Virus record (IMG/VR): IMGVR_UViG_3300013131_000051 | Location: 1-56,132 of that record | Source of the DNA: a virus | Reading direction: 5' to 3' (one strand) | Length of the DNA stretch: 56,132 bases | In this document: positions 1-9,100 of the stretch, piece after piece | Layout of the letters: each line of letters starts with the position of its first letter | How positions within the stretch are numbered: the first letter of the stretch is position 1 | Made by a program: the position numbers and the translations under genes | Notes under the pieces: model-generated | The model's database searches: none | What the model saw: only the letters and a program-made list of their open reading frames with translations | Told to the model about the DNA's origin: nothing

Positions 1-525
1 AAAAATCAAATTAGAAAAATGGTTTCCGATGGAATCAAAATTGATATGGTTGTTTTAGACTATATTGATTGTATTGTTCCTGACAAAAACTTAGGTGATG
101 AGTGGAAAAGTGAAGGATCTGTCATGAGAGCATTCGAGGCTATGTGTCACGAAATGAACTTAGTTGGATGGACCGCAACCCAAGGAAACAGGTCATCAAT
201 ATCTTCAGAAGTCGTGACGACAGACCAAATGGGTGGATCAATAAAAAAGGCACAAGTCGGACACGTTATTATCTCGGTGGCTAAAACATTGCAACAAAAA
301 GAATTAAAGTTGGCAACCATCGCAATAACAAAGTCTCGAATAGGTGATGATGGGATAGTGTTTGAAAATTGTAAATTCGATAATGCTATGATTGAAATTG
401 ATACTGAAAGCTCTATGACTTTCTTAGGGTTAGAAGAACAAAAAGAGGAAAGACAAAGACAAAGAGTTAGAGAGTTACTTGATAAAAGAAAACAAAAAGA
501 CTCTCAAAATCAAACAAATAATTAA
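1..525 (+). CDS. 41: Replicative DNA helicase, DnaB/T4 gp41-like, C-terminal part
   Basis: This is the C-terminal end of a hexameric replicative helicase of the DnaB/gp41 type; the frame is open to the window edge, so the gene begins upstream and the ATG at 19 is internal. What is visible is the second half of a RecA-fold ATPase: a Walker B-like strand (VVLDYIDCI), a following TQGNR segment that fits the sensor/H3 region of DnaB proteins, and GGSIKKAQVGHVIISV, typical of the DnaB C-terminal core. The tail is a charged Lys/Arg/Gln/Glu-rich helix. The Walker A motif lies outside the window. In T4 the partner primase is gp61, whose homologue is in this window at about 30.8 kb. The gene is followed after 15 bases by the reductase gene, suggesting co-transcription. 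Confidence 0.85.
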   Translation, partial: KNQIRKMVSDGIKIDMVVLDYIDCIVPDKNLGDEWKSEGSVMRAFEAMCHEMNLVGWTATQGNRSSISSEVVTTDQMGGSIKKAQVGHVIISVAKTLQQKELKLATIAITKSRIGDDGIVFENCKFDNAMIEIDTESSMTFLGLEEQKEERQRQRVRELLDKRKQKDSQNQTNN

Positions 526-540
526 TTAAAAAAAGTTAAA

Positions 541-3498
541 ATGGATATTTCGCAAAGAATATTAAGTGATATCACGGTGTATATGAAATACGCAAAGTTT
601 CTTCCTGAAAAAAACAGAAGAGAAACGTGGGAAGAATTGGTGACAAGAAACAAAGAAATGCATCAAAAAAAATACCCACAAATCAAAGATGAAATTGAAA
701 AAGTTTATAAAATGGTATATGATAAAAAAATCTTACCTTCAATGAGATCTTTACAATTTGGTGGAAAACCAATCGAAATTTCACCCAACAGAGTTTATAA
801 CTGTGCATACATGCCAATAGACCACCCTGATGCATTTTCAGAAACAATGTTTTTACTTTTAGGTGGTACTGGTGTTGGATTCTCAGTTCAAAAACATCAC
901 GTAGAAAAACTACCTGAAATTAAAAAACCAAATCCAAGTAGAACAAGAAGATATTTAATTGGGGATAGTATCGAAGGATGGGCAGACGCAATTAAGGTTC
1001 TTATCGAATCTTATTTAGGTGTTAAATCATCAACACCAATTTTTGACTTTTCAGATATTCGTCAGAAAGGTGCATTATTGGTTACTTCAGGTGGAAAAGC
1101 ACCTGGACCCCAACCATTAAAAGATTGTATTCATAACATTACCAAAGTATTTGAAAACAAAGTTGACGGTGAAAAACTTTCACCTATTGAAACCCACGAT
1201 ATCGTTTGTCATATTGCAGATGCGGTACTAGCAGGTGGTATTCGTAGAGCGGCTTTGATTTCATTATTTTCCGCTGATGATGATGAGATGATTTCTTGTA
1301 AAACAGGAAATTGGTGGGAATCAAATCCACAAAGAGGTAGAGCAAACAACTCGGCAGTTCTTCTTCGTCACAAAGTAACCAAAGAATACTTCATGGATCT
1401 TTGGAAACGAATTGAGTTGTCAGGAGCAGGAGAACCTGGAATTTACTTATCGAACGACAAAGATTGGGGAACTAATCCATCGTTAAGAGCCGGTACAAAA
1501 GTACTAACAACAGATGGTATTTTTCCAATCGAAGAACTTGAAGGTAAAAACTTCAAAGTTAAAAATTTGAATGGTGTTATTTCCGATGCTCGTTGTTGGT
1601 TATCTGGTCAAAATAAACAATTATGGAAATTAAAATTAGAGGACGGTACTGAATATTACGCCACACCAGAACACGAATGGCCGGTTTGGGATGGTGAAAA
1701 GTATGTCAAAGTTAAAACACCAGAATTAACAAATGGTGATAGATTACCAATTTTAAGAGAAGAAAAATTATTCGATGGTAATTTGGGTACATATAACGAT
1801 GGGTTTCTTTGTGGTTGGATCGTTGGTGATGGATGGACATCAACTAGAAAAGATTACACCGAATATGGTATGATTGTTTCTGACGATGATGACGAATCCA
1901 ACATTACTGAAACATTAGTAAATACAATAAAATTAAATGTCCCAAATTTTTCTGGTAATTTTAATAGAAGATTTAAAAAAACTTTTAATACCGAAGAAGA
2001 AGAAATGCAAATTATATTGGTTGAAACAAAAACTAAAGAAATTAGTATTAATAATAAATCCGTACATGATTATCTATCAAAGTTTGGTTCTTTAATAAAA
2101 AGTGAAGGATTACCAAAAAAAGTTTGGGCTGAGGGTACTGAAGAATTTAGAAAAGGTATCGTGGATGCCTTATTTAGTTCTGATGGACATATTGCAAAAA
2201 CACAAAAAAGATTAACATTTACCACAAAACACAAACAATTGGCTGAAGATGTGTCAGAATTATTAGGGTTTTACGGAATTAAAACTAAAATAAAAAAATC
2301 GACACAAAGTTTGGAAGGTTATGATTTGGAATACATAAGATATGATTTGAGAATTAGTGAAACGGCATCAATAAAACAATTCAGAAATATTTTTAAATTA
2401 ACAAACAAAAGAAAACAAGAGGTTTTAGATTGTTATGAATTTAGATATAATATTTTTGATGACAAACAAATTAAAGTTGAATCTGTCGAACCAACCGATT
2501 TTTACGAAGATGTTTGGGATATATCGGTATATGATGAAACACATTGTTTTCAAATATCAAAAGTTGTTACAGGTAATTGTTGTGAGATCGGTCTTCGACC
2601 ATATCAATTCTGTAACTTGTGTGAGGTAAATGCGTCTGACATTGAATCTCAAGAGGACTTTGAAAAACGAGTTAAAGGGGCTGCATTTATCGGAACACTC
2701 CAAGCAGGATATACTGACTTCCACTATCTTCGTGATGTTTGGAAAAGAACAACTGAAAAAGACGCTCTTATCGGAGTTGGTATGACAGGCATCGGATCAG
2801 GTATTGTTTTAGGTTATGATATGAAAGCTGCGGCAATTGCGGTTAAAGAAGAAAATGAAAGAGTTGCAAACCTTATCGGAATTAACAAGGCGGCAAGAAC
2901 AACAACAGTTAAACCATCAGGGACATCATCACTTGTATTAGGGACATCATCAGGAATTCACGCTTGGCATAATGATTATTATTTAAGACGAATTCGTGTT
3001 GGTAAAAACGAAGCAATCTATTCTTACTTGGCAATTAACCATCCTGAGTTAGTTGAAGATGAGTTCTTTAGACCTCATGACACTGCGGTAATTACAATTC
3101 CACAGAAGTCACCTGAAGGATCTATCCTTCGTCACGAGTCAGTATTCCAAATGTTGGAGCGTGTCAAAAAGGTATCACAAGAATGGATAAAATTTGGACA
3201 CAGAGGAGGTCAAAATTCACATAACGTATCTGCAACAGTTTCAATCAAAGAAAATGAGTGGGATTTAGTTGGTGATTGGATGTGGAATAACAGAAAATTC
3301 TATAATGGACTTTCAGTTCTTCCCTATAATGGTGGAACATACACTCAAGCACCTTTTGAAGATTGTACAGAAGAAGATTTTGACCGTTTAATCAAAACAT
3401 TATCAGATGTTGATTTAACAAAAGTAATTGAGTTACAAGATAATACAAACCTTAGTGGTGAAGCCGCTTGTGCGGGTGGCGCTTGTGAAATTGTGTAA
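541..3498 (+). CDS. nrdJ: Adenosylcobalamin-dependent (class II) ribonucleotide reductase with intein
   Basis: The protein reduces ribonucleotides to deoxyribonucleotides for phage DNA synthesis. It looks like a monomeric class II enzyme (NrdJ/RTPR type), which uses a B12-derived radical and needs no NrdB partner; none is seen here. The N-terminal segment contains the first redox Cys (VYNCAYMP, C88) and a glycine-rich GGTGVGFSVQ stretch; the C-terminal tail has the CX4C shuttle pair (C977, C982 in CAGGACEIV). The active-site N-x-C-x-E motif is split: N312-P313 is followed by an intein at residues 314-679, and the motif resumes with C680-C681-E682. Removing the intein leaves about 619 residues, short for the class. 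ATG follows the helicase stop by 15 bases with an A-rich leader. The class II assignment is more certain than the substrate level (di- or triphosphate). Confidence 0.88.
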   Translation: MDISQRILSDITVYMKYAKFLPEKNRRETWEELVTRNKEMHQKKYPQIKDEIEKVYKMVYDKKILPSMRSLQFGGKPIEISPNRVYNCAYMPIDHPDAFSETMFLLLGGTGVGFSVQKHHVEKLPEIKKPNPSRTRRYLIGDSIEGWADAIKVLIESYLGVKSSTPIFDFSDIRQKGALLVTSGGKAPGPQPLKDCIHNITKVFENKVDGEKLSPIETHDIVCHIADAVLAGGIRRAALISLFSADDDEMISCKTGNWWESNPQRGRANNSAVLLRHKVTKEYFMDLWKRIELSGAGEPGIYLSNDKDWGTNPSLRAGTKVLTTDGIFPIEELEGKNFKVKNLNGVISDARCWLSGQNKQLWKLKLEDGTEYYATPEHEWPVWDGEKYVKVKTPELTNGDRLPILREEKLFDGNLGTYNDGFLCGWIVGDGWTSTRKDYTEYGMIVSDDDDESNITETLVNTIKLNVPNFSGNFNRRFKKTFNTEEEEMQIILVETKTKEISINNKSVHDYLSKFGSLIKSEGLPKKVWAEGTEEFRKGIVDALFSSDGHIAKTQKRLTFTTKHKQLAEDVSELLGFYGIKTKIKKSTQSLEGYDLEYIRYDLRISETASIKQFRNIFKLTNKRKQEVLDCYEFRYNIFDDKQIKVESVEPTDFYEDVWDISVYDETHCFQISKVVTGNCCEIGLRPYQFCNLCEVNASDIESQEDFEKRVKGAAFIGTLQAGYTDFHYLRDVWKRTTEKDALIGVGMTGIGSGIVLGYDMKAAAIAVKEENERVANLIGINKAARTTTVKPSGTSSLVLGTSSGIHAWHNDYYLRRIRVGKNEAIYSYLAINHPELVEDEFFRPHDTAVITIPQKSPEGSILRHESVFQMLERVKKVSQEWIKFGHRGGQNSHNVSATVSIKENEWDLVGDWMWNNRKFYNGLSVLPYNGGTYTQAPFEDCTEEDFDRLIKTLSDVDLTKVIELQDNTNLSGEAACAGGACEIV
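1480..2577 (+). other. Intein with LAGLIDADG endonuclease inside nrdJ
   Basis: A self-splicing protein insert of 366 residues (314-679 of the precursor). It starts with Ser (SLRAGTKVLTTDG, block A), has a block B TPEH motif with the expected His (375-378), two LAGLIDADG-type endonuclease motifs (FLCGWIVGDGW near 422-432 and IVDALFSSDG near 540-549), and blocks F/G ending in VWDISV, HCFQI and VVTGN, followed by extein Cys680. The nucleophile is Ser1 and the downstream nucleophile is Cys+1. The penultimate residue is Gly rather than the usual His, a known but less common variant that may slow splicing. The reading frame is uninterrupted, so the homing endonuclease may be active. Confidence 0.92.
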
Positions 3499-3500
3499 TT

Positions 3501-3728
3501 ATGACAGTAAGTGCGTCAAACGATTGGATACAACAGTTATATGTTCAGGAGAAAACAAAAAAATCTCCTGAACCTGACTTTTATAAAGATGAAAATGATA
3601 GGTTTGTAATGACTGAATCATTCCATATAAAAAGAGGTAGTTGTTGTGGGTCCAAGTGTAAACACTGTCCTTACGAACCAAAATATCAAAAAGGAACTCA
3701 ACAAATACAAAAATCACTACTCAGGTAG
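3501..3728 (+). CDS. Small Cys-rich protein, DUF5522-like
   Basis: A 75-residue protein with the pattern RGSCCGSKCKHCPYEP, which matches the compact CCGxxCxHCPY signature of the DUF5522 family, common in Bacteroidetes. The four clustered cysteines and a His suggest metal binding; the function of the family is not known. It starts three bases after the reductase stop, so it belongs to the same transcript. Its last codons and stop lie inside the hairpin of a strong terminator, so translation and termination overlap. A reverse-strand frame covers the same bases but has no family features and is treated as a shadow. Confidence 0.7.
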   Translation: MTVSASNDWIQQLYVQEKTKKSPEPDFYKDENDRFVMTESFHIKRGSCCGSKCKHCPYEPKYQKGTQQIQKSLLR

Positions 3729-3740
3729 TGATTTTTTTTT
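3712..3740 (+). terminator. Rho-independent terminator after nrdJ operon
   Basis: A 9-bp perfect stem (AATCACTAC / GTAGTGATT) with a TCAG loop is followed directly by a run of T. It ends the helicase-nrdJ-small protein transcription unit and separates it from the tail genes. The stop codon of the small protein is the TAG in the descending arm. Confidence 0.9.
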
Positions 3741-3762
3741 TACTTAAAAAAAACTGAACTTA

Positions 3763-3769
3763 TATTTAT
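3763..3769 (+). promoter_or_regulatory. TATTTAT element before gp25 (putative late promoter)
   Basis: TATTTAT within TATATTTATATG, 7 bases before the start codon of the gp25-like gene and directly after a terminator, so a new transcript must begin about here. One of about fifteen such elements in the window. If it acts as a -10 box the mRNA would be almost leaderless. Confidence 0.5.
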
Positions 3770-3776
3770 ATGTGAT

Positions 3777-4235
3777 ATGGCAAATGGTATTACTTATGGA
3801 ATTTCTTTTCCTTTTGTTGATTCTTTTACTGGAAGGTATTTAGATGTTACAAACTCAACCGAAGCGGAAATAAGGGCAAATTTAGTTCATTTACTTCTAA
3901 CAAGAAAAGGCTCAAGATATTATTTACCAAATTTTGGTACTAGATTATATGAATATATTTTTGAACCTCTTGATGGACCAACTTTTTCCGACATAGAATC
4001 TGAAATACGAGATACGGTTCAAACTTACATGCCAAATTTACAAGTAACAAATATAACTGTGGAACCGGCTTCAGCTGGTTTAGAAAACAAAGGTTACACT
4101 GTTAATAGCTCAGGAGAAAGAGAGTTTAAAGTAACAAACATCGCTAATTTAGAACACACCGCAAGAATTAAAATCGATTATAAAATTACAGATTCTGCCT
4201 TTGAATCTCAAGATTTTGTTATCCTAAATATTTAA
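3777..4235 (+). CDS. 25: Baseplate wedge protein, gp25-like
   Basis: A 152-residue member of the gp25/GPW family that forms part of the inner baseplate and helps initiate sheath assembly. The family core is clear: ANLVHLLLTRKGSRYYLPNFG followed by TRLYEYIFEPLD and a helix SDIESEIRDTVQTYMPNL. Length is close to the usual 130-150 residues. It is the first gene of the tail module and is followed after 6 bases by the gp6 homologue, the same order seen in many contractile tails. The ATG is preceded by a TATTTAT element and no Shine-Dalgarno sequence. Confidence 0.9.
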   Translation: MANGITYGISFPFVDSFTGRYLDVTNSTEAEIRANLVHLLLTRKGSRYYLPNFGTRLYEYIFEPLDGPTFSDIESEIRDTVQTYMPNLQVTNITVEPASAGLENKGYTVNSSGEREFKVTNIANLEHTARIKIDYKITDSAFESQDFVILNI

Positions 4236-4241
4236 TGATAT

Positions 4242-6083
4242 ATGGCAGAAAAAAAAATATCATATGTAGCTAGAGACTTTCAAGGAGTTAGAACTGAACT
4301 TATAAATTTTACAAGAACATACTATCCAGATTTAGTTCAAAATTTTAACGACGCTGGTATCTTTTCAGTAATGTTGGATTTAAATGCTGCCGTTACAGAT
4401 AATTTGAATTATCAGATAGACAGAAGTATTCAAGAAACCGTTTTACAATTCGCCCAACAAAAAAACTCTGTATACAATATTGCAAGAACTTACGGATTGA
4501 AAGTGCCAGGCCAAAGACCTTCAGTAGCATTAGTAGATTTTTCGATTACTGTTCCGGCTTTTGGAGATAGAGAAGATTTGAGATATTGTGGTATTCTGAG
4601 AAGAGGGTCTTTAGTTAATGGTGCGGGACAACCATTCGAAACAGTCTACGATATTGATTTTGCGTCACCAATAAATGCGGAAGGATCACCTAATAGAGTT
4701 AAAATTCCAAATTTTGACTCAAGTGGAAAATTAATTAATTATACTATTGTAAAAAGAGAAGTAGTTGTTAATGGAGTTACAAAAGTGTTTAAAAGAGTTA
4801 TAACACCAAATGATGTTAAACCTTATTTAGAATTGTTTCTTCCTGAAAAAAATATTCTCAATATAACAAGTGTTTTATTAAAACCTGGCACACAATATTC
4901 AACAACACCAAGCCCACAAGATTTTTTAAGTTTGGGTCCTGAGAGATGGTTTGAAGTGGACGCTTTGGTGCAAGATAGAATTTTTGTTGAAGACCCAACT
5001 AAAGTTTCTGATCAACCAGGTATTAAAGTTGGAAGATATATAACGACATCAAATAAATTTATTTCTGAATACACACCTCAAGGTTTTTGTAAATTAACTT
5101 TTGGCGGAGGAAATATTTCTGCAGAAGAGCAACTTCGAGAATTTGCAAGAGACGGCAAAGGATTTGATTTGAGTAGATACACCAACAATTACGCCATGGG
5201 GGCGGCACTTACACCCAACACTACTCTTTTTGTTCAATATAGAATTGGAGGAGGATTGGCTAGTAATGTTGGATTAAACACCATCAATCAAATTGGGACT
5301 ATTTCTTTTGCAGTAAATGGACCTTCGGATTCGGTAAATAGAAGTGTTATCAACAGTTTACAGTGTAATAATGTTACCGCAGCTATTGGTGGTGCTAATT
5401 TACCAACCACTGAAGATGTAAGAAACATGGTTTCTTTTAATTTTGCGGCGCAGAATAGGGCAGTTACAGTTAATGATTATAATTCTTTGATTAGGACTAT
5501 GCCATCTCAATTTGGTGCACCGGCTAAAGTTGCAATTACCGAAGAAAACAATAAAATAAGAATCAAGATGTTGTCTTATGATACTGAAGGTAGTTTATCA
5601 AATGTGGTATCAAACACTCTTAAACAAAATATTGCTAATTATCTTTCGAATTATAGAATGATAAATGATTATATATCTGTGGAAGCAGCAGAAACAATTG
5701 ATTTGGGTGTAACAGTAGATCTTGTACTTGATAACAGTCAAAACCAAGGGGCACTAATAACAAAGGCAATTCAGATTGTTTCAGAATATTTTAATCCGTT
5801 AGTAATTCAATTAGGACAGAATGTTAACATTTCTGAAATCAGAAGACTTCTTCAGTCAGAAAACGGAGTAGTAAGTGTTTCTGATATTTTATTTTTTAAT
5901 CAAGTTGGAGGACAGTATTCTTCAGCACAAACTTCAATGCCGTACTCGGATCCTTTGACAAAACAAATTCAACCTACGGCCGATACTATATTTGCAACCC
6001 CTACTCAAATATACCAAATAAGATTTCCCAACAAAGATATTAATATTAGAGTTTTAAACTTAAAATCGGTTAATTTTTCTTAG
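4242..6083 (+). CDS. 6: Baseplate wedge protein, gp6/gpJ-like
   Basis: A 613-residue protein that fits the gp6 (P2 gpJ) baseplate wedge family, which forms the ring around the baseplate hub. The N-terminus (YVARDFQGVRTELINFTRTYYPDL and VMLDLNAAVTDNLNYQIDRS) is typical of gp6-like proteins, as is the position straight after gp25. The middle part shows a GxGxGxAxN-like stretch (YRIGGGLASNVGLNT) and the C-terminal part contains the paired alpha/beta segments seen in gpJ-type proteins (VNDYNSLIRTMPSQFGAP, NISEIRRLLQSENGVVSVSD). It is the same size class as T4 gp6 (about 660 residues). Function as a virion component is inferred from family and synteny. Confidence 0.85.
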   Translation: MAEKKISYVARDFQGVRTELINFTRTYYPDLVQNFNDAGIFSVMLDLNAAVTDNLNYQIDRSIQETVLQFAQQKNSVYNIARTYGLKVPGQRPSVALVDFSITVPAFGDREDLRYCGILRRGSLVNGAGQPFETVYDIDFASPINAEGSPNRVKIPNFDSSGKLINYTIVKREVVVNGVTKVFKRVITPNDVKPYLELFLPEKNILNITSVLLKPGTQYSTTPSPQDFLSLGPERWFEVDALVQDRIFVEDPTKVSDQPGIKVGRYITTSNKFISEYTPQGFCKLTFGGGNISAEEQLREFARDGKGFDLSRYTNNYAMGAALTPNTTLFVQYRIGGGLASNVGLNTINQIGTISFAVNGPSDSVNRSVINSLQCNNVTAAIGGANLPTTEDVRNMVSFNFAAQNRAVTVNDYNSLIRTMPSQFGAPAKVAITEENNKIRIKMLSYDTEGSLSNVVSNTLKQNIANYLSNYRMINDYISVEAAETIDLGVTVDLVLDNSQNQGALITKAIQIVSEYFNPLVIQLGQNVNISEIRRLLQSENGVVSVSDILFFNQVGGQYSSAQTSMPYSDPLTKQIQPTADTIFATPTQIYQIRFPNKDINIRVLNLKSVNFS

Positions 6084-6136
6084 TGATTTATTTTTTTACG
6101 AATCGGACTATTTTTCTATGAAAATGGGAAATAAAC

Positions 6137-6143
6137 TATTTAT
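6137..6143 (+). promoter_or_regulatory. TATTTAT element before the 1854-residue tail gene
   Basis: TATTTAT within a 77-base gap, 17 bases before the ATG at 6161. The gap itself holds no other gene-like frame. Same motif and placement class as upstream of the genes at 15525, 40517 and 51571. Confidence 0.45.
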
Positions 6144-6160
6144 GAAAAAACGATTTTTTA

Positions 6161-9100
6161 ATGCCTAAATCATACAGAATAAGGACCGAAGTTGGTAGTG
6201 ATAAGTATATCAACGTGAATTTAGAACAAGATTGGGAATCTCTTGAAGTCTTATCCTTAAAGTTATTGGCGAATGATGTATACACTAGAATGTGTGCAGA
6301 TTATGGAGTTGTGGTTGGTAGAGTTTTTGTGAATAACGGATTTGGATTACCTAATGCTAAAATATCTGTTTTTATTCCGTTGGAAGATGCGGATGAATTA
6401 AATCCATCAATAACGGACATTTATCCCTACAAAACAATCACTGACACAAATGCGGAAGGATATAGATATAATTTATTACCAAAATTGCCATCTTACAGAG
6501 GACATCAATCAACAGGATCTTTTCCTAACATTTCGGATGTTTTAATGAGTGATACTTATATCGAAGTTTACGACAAATATTATAGATTTACAGTTAAAAC
6601 AAATGAAAGTGGAGATTTTATGATTTTTGGAGTTCCGATAGGAGTACAAAAAATAGTAATGGATATCGACCTTTCTGATATAGGATGTTTTTCATTACAT
6701 CCTCAAGACTTAGTCCAACAAGGTTTGGCAACTGAGTCTCAAGTTGACGGGGCAAAATACAAAACATCAACTAATTTAAGAGAATTACCGCAAATAAAAA
6801 ATTTAATTTTTGACGTTGATGTTGTGCCATTTTGGGGAGACCAAGATTTATGTCAAGTTGCAATCACCAGGGCAGATTTCGATTTAACAAAATTGGCTAA
6901 TATTAATATCCAACCCACAGCGATTTTTATGGGGTCAATCGTTTCCACAACAGATGACGACGCTTTGAAGGTGAGTTGTAAACCAAAAAATAATACTGGA
7001 AATTTATGTGAGTTAGTCTCAGGACCAGGTATAATTCAATCAATTAGACAGACCATTGATTCTGATGACCAAGGATTACCAATTTTAGAACAATACCAAA
7101 TTGGAGAGGGTGGTGAAGTAATTGATAGTGACGGAACTTTTTTAGTCAATATCCCAATGAACTTGGATTATGTATTCACCAACGAATTTGGTCAACAAAT
7201 AATATCTAACGACCCAAGTAAAGGAATACCTACAAAAGGAAAGTACCGATTTAGATTTAGGTGGCAAAACCAACAAGGTCTTCAAGGTAGTTTTTTAAGG
7301 GCAAATTTTTTAGTTCCGAATATAAAGGAATACGGATGGTCAAACTACACACAAGACCCATTCACAAATAGCTCAACCTCAACATATTCATATACACTAC
7401 CTATAGGAGTTGTAACGGGGGCAACTACAACAATAAATTTTAATCAAGGTTTAGCGGACCCAACAGCAGTTAATGTAACATCATATGTAATTTATATAAA
7501 TGGAGTTCCATACACAGGAACATTGAATGCGATTGCATTAAATGTTGGAGACACACTTCAAATTATTGCAAATCCTACAGATCCATCACAACCACAAATT
7601 ATAAACTTTAAACAATACCCACAATCATTGTTTGATGTTTATCGTTCTTATGCATTTAGTACTGATTGGGATGATTATGTAAATGTCCAAGAAGCTATAG
7701 ATTGTGAAGATACTTTCTATGAATTCCAATATAACAGAATATATACCACGGCAATGTTCCTTGACAGATACAAAAATGGTTTTGGAAGAGCCAAACATTT
7801 GGGTATAAAAGAAATAGACAATCGCACTTGTAAATCAACGGTAAATACATTTCCAGTAAACGACATTATAAGAAATTTTGATTTTATATTTTTTATTTTC
7901 AACATTCTTATAAACATTCTCACATTTCCAATACTTGTCTTGTTATTTGTGGCACACTTGATTGCACTTCTTTGGCCAATATTAAAATATGTGTTATTAT
8001 TTTTAGGTCCTTTTATAGTTGCAATGGGTGTAAAGGCTGGTGTGGACTTGGCTTATTACATTTTAAGTTTAACGGATGTAAACTTAGGGGGTCCAGTAAT
8101 TTCAGTAGCGACAATTTTACAAATTATAGGTCAAAGTCTCTATGTGTTAGCAACAGTGGCTGCTGGTATAGCATTTACAATATTTTATACAAAATTTTTT
8201 ATCAACAATACTAAAAATGGTAGAATAGATAATTTCCCAAGAATAGGACTGCCAATGATTGCATATCCAGATTGTACAAGTTGTGAGTGTCAATGTGGTA
8301 ACGCTAGTTTGGATGATGATTTTGATGAAAACACAATTCAACAAGAAGTCCAAGACGCTCAAAATGGATTGAGTGGAAGTGGATCTGGTGGTTTTGACTT
8401 AACGGTGACTCAACCAAATTCACTAATTGCCCCATTGAATTCACCACAATCTTACGTAATAAGTCATCCAAATTTTGAAAATGATGCAAACGGAAATGAT
8501 CCTTATGACTGCGGAGGTCTTAATCCTTTATTTGAATCATTCACAACTTTGATTACTAACGATGATATTTCACAAGATGTTGTAGTCAGAGCCGTCTTAG
8601 ACTTCCAAAGAATGTTTTCGGGATATGATGTTTTGTCATCTACAGATCCGAACAAATACATATCGAATGAAAAATATTTATTAAAATCACCACAACCTTT
8701 TTTATTTTCCGCTAGAAAAGTAGGTGGTAATAATTTGTCTGATAGAAGATTTTTTGCTTACCCTACGGCAATAACTTTAGCCCAAATACTAAACGAATTT
8801 AACACAAGAGATAAATATTTCTACAATGGAACATCAAACGTAGTTAATTCAGGTGTAAATAAAATCAAAACACTTGTAAACCCAACTTCAGGTTCCACTC
8901 CTTTTGAAGATCAAGTTGTTGTTATACTAATGAACGCAGGAAGCGCATCACAAATTGGTTCGGGAAATCTATTAACATTTCAAAATCCTTTGTCAACAAA
9001 TAGTGGTCCAATATCAAGAACGATTAATTTGACAGGGGCAACTTTAAACCAATTCCAAAATAATGCAATCACTGGTGTAACTACAACTGGAATAACATCA

